From: Arthrobacter sp. JZ12
GTDB taxonomy: Bacteria > Actinomycetota > Actinomycetes > Actinomycetales > Micrococcaceae
DNA length: 64,000 bases
NCBI RefSeq assembly: GCF_035189165.1
Contig: NZ_CP045246.1
Coordinates: 2,170,001-2,234,000 of the forward strand
Reading direction: 5' to 3'
The position numbers were made by a program, and so were the translations under genes. Of this stretch, positions 33,249 through 40,532 are shown piece by piece. The first letter of the stretch is position 1; each line of letters opens with the position of its first letter. Below the pieces are notes generated by a model that was not told the origin of the DNA, searched no databases, and worked only from the letters and a program-made list of their open reading frames with translations.

Positions 33249-34804
33249 TCGGCGCTCCGGAAACCGACCAGTGGACTGAAAGCCCGAATGCCGCTCCACA
33301 CTTCAGCAATGCTGTCCCCGGTGAAAAGTGAGGATCTTCGTATACGTTTCACCGGCTCCAGATAAATGTTTTTCGTTGTCTCGACTGAGGCATGACCGAG
33401 CAAGTCCCGCACTTCATCGAAAACGTGAGAGTAGTTTCCCTCTAAGAACGGGTGTGAAGGAGTCAGACCCTGTTCGCGATCGGTCGCGCGAACTCCCGCA
33501 ACCAGAACCATCAACGCGAACGTGAAGCGCAGTGAGTGCGGTGTTACACGAACCCAGGGTGCTCGCACGCCAAGCGCAGTTCTTGCTGCAGTCACCCTCC
33601 TATTCGCAGCAGCGAATACAGCATTCCAACTCGCCGGTTGCATCGGCATCCCCGACTCTCCGAGCCAAAGGGCCGCCGGCTCCAAACCGTGCTCGGTCCG
33701 ACCATACAGCCGAATCCGATCGCTATGGGAAAGCATCGGGACATCAACCTCACCATAATTCTCGAGACGAAGTCGCTGTCCCCTAGGACCATCGGGAAGG
33801 ACTCTCTCGATAATCAAAGGATCAGCAATGCCGTCGTACCTTCGGATTTCTTGTGCTCGTCGTACATTGTCGTAGCGCTCCCCATCGACGTACTGTTGCA
33901 CCGACTCCAGCCCGTATACATGCATAGGAACGTAATGACGTAGGAGACGGCCTTTAGTGACGATGGGAACCTGGTGGTTGACTCCGATCGGTAGCTCCAT
34001 CCTGAGGAGCGACCCCGCTTCCGCCGCGCGAAGCCCAGTCGACAAGACGTAGTCGGTGTAGGCTGCATTCCGCGCAGAGTTGCGTCCACGGAAATTCACG
34101 TTTGGTGAGTCCGCCACCACACTCATACTTCCGTTGACCTGACCTGAGTAGCCGAGCAAGCCCACATCCCGCCACATGGAGTACTCTGCAGGCGTGAGCC
34201 AACGGTCTCGAGACAACCGTGCGTTTTTCTCGCGGAAGCCACCGATTTGACTCGATGTATCCAGCCGATCCTGAATTCTCACAGGGGTGTCTTCTATCCA
34301 TCCCGCCTCGCAGGAGTATTTATAGAAGTGTTTCAACGCGGCCCAACCCTTATTCCAGGTCGCCGGAGTCACCCTGAAAGGGTTGCGGGAATCATAAACT
34401 CTCCATACTTGGTACGACCGCACATCTTCGTTGCGAGCTTCGTCCCAGAGAGTTCCGCGGGACTGCAGGAAAGTGAACCATGTACGTAATTCGACAGCGT
34501 AGGTTTTCGCCGTCGATCTTCGATCGCGACGAAACGCCTGTCTTAAGTAGGAGTTGATTCGAGCGTCTATTTGAAGTCTCGAAATAAGCACCGGCATCCC
34601 AGGAGCGATTCCGAGTCGCGCTTCTTCGTGAGCAATTGTAGACCAAGTACGAGCGAGCGGATGAAAGTCAAGAGGGAGCTTCAACGGTCCGCCTGTTGTC
34701 GCCATTACCCATGGCGTGAAGTGTCTGAAGCCCTCCGTGTCTGCGAGTTCTGGCCCCGGGAACGCTTCCGTTTCTCGGTTCGAACAGCTTGCATCATTCA
34801 TCAT
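33245..34804 (-). CDS. Tyrosine recombinase, GinA-like
   Basis: The start is at the double ATG at 34804/34801 directly after GGGGAGAAGG (519 residues). The N-terminal SAM-like core-binding domain (about 80-170; YAVELRTWFTFLQSRGT) precedes a clear catalytic domain: Arg near 258 (STGLRAAEAGSLL), His-x-x-Arg near 423-426 (TPHSLRFTFA), His near 471 (LLGHASVETT) and Tyr near 481 (KNIYLEPV). This is the most canonical of the three recombinases and is the first gene of the operon. The four tetrad positions are intact, so the enzyme should be active. Confidence 0.85.
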   Translation of the reverse strand: MMNDASCSNRETEAFPGPELADTEGFRHFTPWVMATTGGPLKLPLDFHPLARTWSTIAHEEARLGIAPGMPVLISRLQIDARINSYLRQAFRRDRRSTAKTYAVELRTWFTFLQSRGTLWDEARNEDVRSYQVWRVYDSRNPFRVTPATWNKGWAALKHFYKYSCEAGWIEDTPVRIQDRLDTSSQIGGFREKNARLSRDRWLTPAEYSMWRDVGLLGYSGQVNGSMSVVADSPNVNFRGRNSARNAAYTDYVLSTGLRAAEAGSLLRMELPIGVNHQVPIVTKGRLLRHYVPMHVYGLESVQQYVDGERYDNVRRAQEIRRYDGIADPLIIERVLPDGPRGQRLRLENYGEVDVPMLSHSDRIRLYGRTEHGLEPAALWLGESGMPMQPASWNAVFAAANRRVTAARTALGVRAPWVRVTPHSLRFTFALMVLVAGVRATDREQGLTPSHPFLEGNYSHVFDEVRDLLGHASVETTKNIYLEPVKRIRRSSLFTGDSIAEVWSGIRAFSPLVGFRSAD

Positions 34805-34822
34805 CCTTCTCCCCTTTCGCAC

Positions 34823-35807
34823 GGCCGCCTCTACCCCACATACCGATTCGTCAGAGTGCCATGAAAAACCTCACTGTGCACGTACTACTTAGTCGCTCAG
34901 CGTGTCGTTATGCGTTTCATAGAAACTGTTTCTAACACTTGCTAGATCTATCTCCGCGAGTTGATGGAAAAAGTCGGCTTTGACCCAGCTTTGTGGGATC
35001 TGTCTTCGGACGATTCAACTCCGCGACTCATACTGAGTAAGCGCTATTGGTGCACATGCATGCGAGGAGCGAATAGCTTCGAATACTTCTGCGATCGCGG
35101 TTACTTCGGCAAAGGCATGCTGAAAGCCGAAATGCGCTACACGGCAGGGCCGATTCGCCAACGCGGAGAACTGTCGTTATCGGACTGAGGTGCGAATGCA
35201 GATACGAACGAAAACTCGCACGCCGTTATTCTGAGTGATTGCGTAGCTTTTACTTGGCAGCAAAATGTCGTTCATATAAGAGGATCCGCGTTAGGCGGTC
35301 TTGGCTCATTCCGCAAAGCAGAACCTGACCATGCGTCTTGGGTATCTTCTGCCGTTGAAGCCGGTACGCCCTAACCGCCTGGATGGAGTCGTCAGCGGTT
35401 CATGATTGCAACAGTAGGTGCCCGACCGACTCGACCTTCCAACGCATTATGTTTCCTTCGCCTGCGAATGTAGCCAGGAACGAGGCCGCTAACGTGATGA
35501 CCGCTGCTGGCAGTTCCCTGATGCAAACCTATGAACGGGCTTACTTATCAGGCAAAATGTCGACATGCTGGGTATCGAGGAATACTGCCACATCGCGGCC
35601 TCTCAGCCGGATAACGAAGTCGGTATCGACGGTCTTGGTCCGTCGACGAGTCCGGAGCAGGATGTGTCACAGATCCGTGAAGTAAGTGCCGGAGCGATCG
35701 CACGTGTTGATGCACCAGGCGACACTGACTCAGTAATCCGATCAGGTATGAAGGTGCTAGCGCGATGGCGGGAAATTTCTCCCTCACCGCGATGCGCAAG
35801 GAGTTAG
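34823..35807. other. Gene-poor region with a possible gene relic
   Basis: Nearly one kilobase separates the start of the recombinase operon from the DUF2971 gene. It should contain the operon promoter. A 75-codon frame at 34961-35188 (+) has no recognisable domain. On the minus strand, about 35,548-35,730, an in-frame stretch reads RTKTVDTDFVIRLRGRDVAV, then FLDTQHVDILPDK with a stop. A TGA interrupts it upstream (CDRSGTYFTDL-stop-HILLRTRRRTK). This looks like the decayed 3' end of an unidentified gene. Confidence 0.35.
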
Positions 35808-36884
35808 ATGCAAGCTTTCGATGAAGATGGCCTTTGGAAGCAATTCTTTGAGGAATCCGAACAGCGGCTTAGGTCGCCTGAACGGCGCGCCTGGGTACCA
35901 ACCGACCTCTTCTATGAGGTAACACGATTATCCTCTCGCTTTCCAGCTAGTTCGCAGGGATTAGCTTGGCATTACGCGCCTCCCGCAGCACTCCTGGGCA
36001 TTCTGCAGAATAACGTAGTTTGGGCCGGATCTGCGGCGCTAATGAATGATTACAAGGAGCTCAAAAGCGGAGTCGGTGCTTTGCGTGCCTACGTTGAGAA
36101 TCTTAAGGATGAAATTGGAGACGAAGCAGCTGATCAAATTCTTGAGTCACTTCCAGCAGACCACGCATCCCGCGCAAACCAACGATTCATACTTTCCGGT
36201 TCAACAGACGGAGACAATCTGACATTATTTCGGAACTATGGTGGAGGGACGATCAGTTACGCTATCGGATTTGACATGGCCATACGACTTGTTCCACTTC
36301 GCCAGAGAACTGTTCCTCCATATCCTTCCTTGCAGCCCTCCACGACCGACATCGAGGAAGATCAGTGGGGCTCATTGCGATTAGCCTTCAAGCCTCCTCG
36401 AATAGAAACGGCTGTTCGGTCGTGGCAAGAAGTAATTTATGAGGAAACGAAGATAGACGAACTGGTGAGACGATCCTTCAACTTACTTCATTCTGATTAT
36501 CTTTACGCCCTTGCCCTTCCCGATCATGTGAAATCACAAGTGGCAGGAATAGAATGGGAAGTCCCGTTAGAATTGCTCGACTTCGTCAAGAGTAGTTCAT
36601 TCAGAGATGAACGAGAAGTGCGTACGCTTGTGCCCGTCGCGCGCCCCTCTTGGATGTTTGTCCGTTTCCGACCCGGCGCATTGGGAGTGCTCCCATACGT
36701 CGAGCTGACCGCTCCAGATTCTCCTGCCAGCTACGCGAAGCGCGCCAGCAAGCTCCCAATTAAGGAAATTAAAATCTCCTCTACTCCGTACCCGGAAGAC
36801 GCTAGAGCTAGCTTGCTTCAACTACTGGCGGATCATGGGTACGACGATGTGAAAGTTTCGGTGAGTCACATACCGTTCAGATGA
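35808..36884 (+). CDS. DUF2971-type protein
   Basis: A 358-residue soluble protein at the right end of the island. It has the DUF2971 pattern: WHYAPPAALLGILQNNVVWA and AALMNDYKELKSG (the usual asparagine-aspartate followed by Glu), LSGSTDGDNLTLFRNYGGG (the S-x-x-x-D segment and the L-x-R-Y-A/G-like motif), IGFD, and SSFRDEREVRTL. The function of DUF2971 is not established, though members are often seen in defence islands. The coding region is less GC-rich than the surrounding host genes. A 7-bp stem (CGCCAAG / CTTGGCG) lies directly after the stop codon and may end transcription. Confidence 0.7.
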   Translation: MQAFDEDGLWKQFFEESEQRLRSPERRAWVPTDLFYEVTRLSSRFPASSQGLAWHYAPPAALLGILQNNVVWAGSAALMNDYKELKSGVGALRAYVENLKDEIGDEAADQILESLPADHASRANQRFILSGSTDGDNLTLFRNYGGGTISYAIGFDMAIRLVPLRQRTVPPYPSLQPSTTDIEEDQWGSLRLAFKPPRIETAVRSWQEVIYEETKIDELVRRSFNLLHSDYLYALALPDHVKSQVAGIEWEVPLELLDFVKSSSFRDEREVRTLVPVARPSWMFVRFRPGALGVLPYVELTAPDSPASYAKRASKLPIKEIKISSTPYPEDARASLLQLLADHGYDDVKVSVSHIPFR

Positions 36885-37092
36885 CGCCAAGCGTCTTGGC
36901 GGTTCAAGAGACCGCTACAGCATAGGCAAGCGCGAATCTCCAACACATTCTCGACACTGTCGAACAGATGACTTAGCAGGGATGCTTCGATGCTTCGACA
37001 CCGCAACCTTGCATCGACCACGTCGGTGCACACGAAGGGGTTCGACCCTGCCTGCCAAAAATCGGGGGTTCAGCCGCCACATATGTACGACA

Positions 37093-37114
37093 ACACGGGA
37101 ACTTTACAGAGAAC
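37093..37114 (-). repeat. Right terminal inverted repeat of the island
   Basis: Read on the minus strand, it begins GTTCTCTG, then four bases, GTTC, one base, and CGTGT, matching the left end at 10,559-10,580. It borders the truncated 5' half of the small tad gene. Confidence 0.7.
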
Positions 37115-37223
37115 CTGGGGGGACGTCACCCCGCTCGGGATCGTCGGCATGCGGTGACAGTTGACGCATGGCCCACAGTTGGGCGACGACGGTCAGGAAG
37201 CAAGCGAAGAGGCGGTTACGCAC
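37104..37223 (-). pseudogene. 5' half of a small tad-locus pilin-like gene
   Basis: A GTG at 37223, with AAAAGGA upstream, starts a frame that encodes a hydrophobic segment (FACFLTVVAQLWAM) and then ADDPERGDVP. Coding sense ends at about 37,115. The frame then enters the island and stops at a TAA at 37,104-37,106 after 39 residues. It is co-directional with tadC and 51 bases downstream of it, as expected. The matching 3' half is at 10,445-10,558. The two halves together give a protein of roughly 70 residues. Confidence 0.75.
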
Positions 37224-37274
37224 GCTGATGTCCTTTTCTGTTCAGTGATTGCAGATGTTTCTATTCGGATAGGG

Positions 37275-38207
37275 TCACAAACCCAGGTTGATCAAAGCGA
37301 TACCTGGGTAGACAGCAAAGAGAACGGTGAGTGGAAGTACGCCGAAAACCAGGGGGACCATCATGGCGATTTCCTTGCGCCCGGCCGACTCCATCAGCTC
37401 GCGTTTGGAGAGATCCCGCACGTCTTGGGCCTGTGCACGAAGGACATCAGCGAGCGGCGTGCCACGCTCGACGGCGACGCTGATTCCATCGACGAACCTC
37501 ACCAAGGGCGTCAGCTGGGTCCTGCCCGAGAAGTTGTGAAGGGCCTGCATCAGCGGAGTTCCAGCCCGCGTCTCGGCGAGCACCCGCCGGAACTCCTCTG
37601 TGAGTTCCCCGTGCCCGGTCCTGCAGAGCCGCTCCAGCGCCCCGGTGGCGCTCTCCCCCGCACTTACGGCTAACGCCATGAGTTCGGCGAGACTTGGGAA
37701 CTCCGCGAGCATGCGACTCTCCCGCTTTCTGATTGCGGCTCCCAGTACGTAGTCGCGCATCAGGTATCCGCCCGCGGCACTTCCACATACGATCAGAACG
37801 GCAAGGAGCGGGTTGAAGCTGCCGGCAGCGGCCAGCGTTACAAGAACGGTGGTCGACGCTCCGAGGCCCACGCTCCCCCAGATAATCTGTTCGGCCCGAA
37901 AGTCCACGACGGACTTGCTGCTGCCTGCCTGATCGAGCCGCTTCGCAAGAACGGACGACGCCGGACTGAACCTGCTCAACCTTCTCACCACATCGCGGGC
38001 CATCGGCCTGATGATCCGTTCCAGAGGGCCGAATGGTGTGATCGGGGGCGCGTCCAGAAGCCGCGAACTGACGTCTACAGACTTCAAATGCGGCGCTATG
38101 CGCTCGACGAAGCGAACCTGACGCATCACCGGCAGTCCAACAAAGGTCAGCCAGAGCCCCGCTCCCAGACTGGCACCAAGCAGTGCTGCGGCAGTGATGA
38201 CACCCAT
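37275..38207 (-). CDS. tadC: TadC-like pilus assembly membrane protein
   Basis: The start at the ATG at 38207 overlaps the tadB stop by one base (TGATG), giving 310 residues. Type II secretion F-domain protein: an N-terminal membrane helix, a cytoplasmic region, a membrane pair (about 120-165), the F domain (EFPSLAELMALAVSAGESATG, then LERLCRTGHGELTEEFRRVL and FVDGISVAVERGTPLADVLR), and a C-terminal membrane helix (IAMMVPLVFGVLPLTVLFAV). With TadB it forms the inner-membrane platform of the Flp pilus. It appears intact. Confidence 0.85.
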   Translation of the reverse strand: MGVITAAALLGASLGAGLWLTFVGLPVMRQVRFVERIAPHLKSVDVSSRLLDAPPITPFGPLERIIRPMARDVVRRLSRFSPASSVLAKRLDQAGSSKSVVDFRAEQIIWGSVGLGASTTVLVTLAAAGSFNPLLAVLIVCGSAAGGYLMRDYVLGAAIRKRESRMLAEFPSLAELMALAVSAGESATGALERLCRTGHGELTEEFRRVLAETRAGTPLMQALHNFSGRTQLTPLVRFVDGISVAVERGTPLADVLRAQAQDVRDLSKRELMESAGRKEIAMMVPLVFGVLPLTVLFAVYPGIALINLGL

Positions 38208-39064
38208 CAGCGAAGCACCCGCTCGTCCTCCGGCAGTGCGCCTATTCGCAGCATGATCCAGTAGCAGAAGACGGAGACCAGCAGGCCGCCCACCAACACA
38301 GCGGCACCGCCCGCCGTGTTGTAGGCCTCGACCGCTTCGGGCCGTGTGGACAGCAGTGCAAGCACGATCCACGGAGCCGCAACAGCCAGCCGAGCCGCGT
38401 TGACCGTCCAGGACTGCCGCGCTTCAAGTTCACTCCGCGTGCGCGCGCTGTCCCTCAGGAATTCGGCAAGCGTGCCCAACAGCCGGCCGAGGTCTGTGCC
38501 GCCGACCTGGCGGGTAAGCCGGAGCGCCTCGATGATCCTGTCCGCAACCGGATCGGCCAGGCGGTCCTTCAGCCGGTCAAGCGCCGGCTCGAACTGCCCG
38601 CTGGACCTGTAGTCGGCAGCGAATTCACCAAAGGCCGGTCGGAGTTCCTCCGGCCCCTTCACCCCCAACTGCATCAAAGCCTCTGGCAGCGACAGGCCGG
38701 CCCTGATCGCCGAACGAAGATGGTCCACGATGTCCGGCCACAACTCGCGAAGGGACGCGGTCCTCTTGCGGGCTCGCCACCGAAGCAGCATCAGCGGTGC
38801 CAGAAGTCCGAACAAAGAAAAACATGCCGCGATCGCAGGGGTCGCAGTGATCAGGAATGTCACCAGGAAAGTCACGATTCCGACGACGCCGCTCGCCGCC
38901 AGAAGACCGCCCGCTGACACTCGCTCAACGCCTGCCCGGAGCAACAGCTCATCAAGCTTGCCGGTTCGACGAGAGCCGGTCGAAGGGCGGGGAGGGACAG
39001 CCCAGGTGGACCACCAGATGAGAAAAAGCCCTACCCCCAAGGCTGCTCCTGCGGCAACCGTCAC
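38207..39064 (-). CDS. tadB: TadB-like pilus assembly membrane protein
   Basis: A 285-residue protein with a GTG start that overlaps the cpaF stop by four bases. It has membrane helices near residues 5-22, 55-95 and 220-275 and a central type II secretion F domain (PDIVDHLRSAIRAGLSLPEA, then FDPAL-like FEPALDRLKDRLADPVADRI and TDLGRLLGTLAEFL). It is a partner of TadC in the inner-membrane platform driven by the CpaF ATPase. Seen as intact; it lies within a coupled cpaF-tadB-tadC unit. Confidence 0.85.
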   Translation of the reverse strand: MTVAAGAALGVGLFLIWWSTWAVPPRPSTGSRRTGKLDELLLRAGVERVSAGGLLAASGVVGIVTFLVTFLITATPAIAACFSLFGLLAPLMLLRWRARKRTASLRELWPDIVDHLRSAIRAGLSLPEALMQLGVKGPEELRPAFGEFAADYRSSGQFEPALDRLKDRLADPVADRIIEALRLTRQVGGTDLGRLLGTLAEFLRDSARTRSELEARQSWTVNAARLAVAAPWIVLALLSTRPEAVEAYNTAGGAAVLVGGLLVSVFCYWIMLRIGALPEDERVLR

Positions 39065-40284
39065 GATGCGCCCAGGAGCGAAGCGAGTGAGTAACCGGCG
39101 GAGGCGAACTTCTCTTCAGCCGGCATGTCCGAGGCGGTGACACGAAGCTCGCCGTCAATGCGTTTGAAGACGGTTGAGGTTTCTATGACTCCGTTTTCGA
39201 CCCGCCTGCCCAGGGCGATGATCTCGGCAACCCGCCGGACGCCTGACCTTTCCCGGGTGCAATGGACCACAAGGTCGATGCACGAGGCGACGGTGGGCAC
39301 AACGAAGGCACTCGAAATGTTATTGCCGGCAAGCAAAGGTAGCGTGCAGATCTTCGTAACGGCGTCGTGCGCGCTGTTGGCGTGGACGCTGCACATCCCC
39401 GGCAAGCCCGAATTGAGCGCAATCAGCATGTCCAAACTTTCCGCTTCCCGAACTTCGCCGACAATCAGTCGGTCCGGCCGCATGCGCAGCGCTTCCTTCA
39501 CGAGGCGGCGAAGCGGAATCTCGCCGTGGCCCTCCAGGTTTGGTTGCCGGCATTGCAGCCCGACGACATCCCTTAGAGGAAGCTGCAGTTCGAAGATCTC
39601 TTCCACGGTAATGACTCGCTCGCGCGGCCCGATTGAAGCTCCCAGGCAATTCAGCATGGTGGTCTTGCCTGCCTGCGTGGCGCCGGAAACAAGGATGTTA
39701 AGCCCGCTGGCCACTGCGGCACCAAGGAAGCGCGCCGCATCAGGTGAGAGGGAACCCAGCTCGACCAGGTGTTCCAGGCGGGTTGCACGCGAGATGAACT
39801 TACGGATATTGACGGCCCAGTGTCGCCTGGTGACGTCAGGGATGACTACATGCAGACGCGATCCGTCCGGCAATGATGCATCGACGAATGGAGAGGACAG
39901 GTCCAGCCGGCGTCCGGAGGACTTGAGCATCTTCTCTACTGCGTCGCGTACCTGCTGATCGGACAGCGTCAGCGACGTGAGCTCGGAATCACCGCCACGC
40001 GCGACATAAATCTCGGAAGGGGAGTTGATCCAGATTTCCTCGACCGAGGGATCATCAAGCAGCGGCTGAAGCGGCCCGTAGCCGGCAACGGCGTCATACA
40101 CATGACGGCTTGCCTGTTCGAGCGAACCGAGGGGCGGCAGTGCTCCTAGTAGTGAGCGCTCGTCGTAGTCATTGACTGCCGCATCAATCAGGCGGCGTAC
40201 CTCCGCACCCTGGTTCGTCGGATCAAGGCCACGACGGCGTATAAGCTCGCGGACCTCGCCCTCGACAATGCGCACTGCATCCAT
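39061..40284 (-). CDS. cpaF: CpaF/TadA-type pilus assembly ATPase
   Basis: The ATG at 40284 with GGGGAAAA upstream gives 407 residues; a TTG four codons earlier is less likely. It has the type II/IV secretion ATPase core: an N-terminal helical domain (EVRRLIDAAVNDY), Walker A GATQAGKTTM (near residue 195), an Asp box (ITVEEIFELQL) and Walker B/His boxes (RMRPDRLIVGEVREAESLDM, then MCSVHANSAHDAV). This cytoplasmic ATPase powers Flp pilus assembly. It opens the operon cpaF-tadB-tadC-(split gene)-tadE. With the downstream genes broken, pilus function is doubtful. Confidence 0.92.
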   Translation of the reverse strand: MDAVRIVEGEVRELIRRRGLDPTNQGAEVRRLIDAAVNDYDERSLLGALPPLGSLEQASRHVYDAVAGYGPLQPLLDDPSVEEIWINSPSEIYVARGGDSELTSLTLSDQQVRDAVEKMLKSSGRRLDLSSPFVDASLPDGSRLHVVIPDVTRRHWAVNIRKFISRATRLEHLVELGSLSPDAARFLGAAVASGLNILVSGATQAGKTTMLNCLGASIGPRERVITVEEIFELQLPLRDVVGLQCRQPNLEGHGEIPLRRLVKEALRMRPDRLIVGEVREAESLDMLIALNSGLPGMCSVHANSAHDAVTKICTLPLLAGNNISSAFVVPTVASCIDLVVHCTRERSGVRRVAEIIALGRRVENGVIETSTVFKRIDGELRVTASDMPAEEKFASAGYSLASLLGAS

Positions 40285-40532
40285 AGTTTTCCCCAAGGAT
40301 TCGACCTGCGAACGGAATGCGCAAGCCGGAGACTGACAGACTGGTAATGCTCGTTCCCTGCCTCAAAGCGTAGGCCAGACCCGAAAACATACCTAGCCCT
40401 ATGGGCGTATGTGGATAACCTTGTCTCTGGTTAGTCACATTTGCCCCTCCTGTCCCAAACGTAACTGCGGCACTAGCCTGCTGGGGTTACGCCCGGATCC
40501 GTCCGGGGCAATGCCTATCCGGAGATCTCCCC

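Larger units (their letters stand above)
10559..37114. mobile_element. 26.6-kb GInt/Tn554-like genomic island with defence cargo
   Basis: The limits are set by two signs: imperfect terminal inverted repeats (10,559-10,580 and 37,093-37,114, 18 of 22 bases matching) and a host gene split exactly at them. The recombination genes at 34.8-28.8 kb (three tyrosine recombinases plus a small HTH/coiled-coil protein, four-base overlaps) resemble ginABCD of GInt islands. Everything else is cargo: an NA37-like/RelA-SpoT pair, a STAND-nuclease, a type I restriction system, a metallophosphoesterase, an XRE regulator, and DUF4365 and DUF2971 proteins. No conjugation or replication genes are seen. No clear target duplication is visible, and at most one or two bases are repeated at the joins. 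Confidence 0.75.

Noticed and set aside
28805..34804. Recombinase-in-trio (RIT) element
   Set aside because: RIT recombinases are about 300-430 residues each and lack the fourth small gene. The sizes (519, 570, 729) and the GinD-like protein fit GInt or Tn554-type operons better.
34961..35188. 75-codon plus-strand open frame upstream of DUF2971
   Set aside because: No family, signal or good ribosome-binding site was seen. It is mentioned in the gene-poor region entry but not called as a gene.
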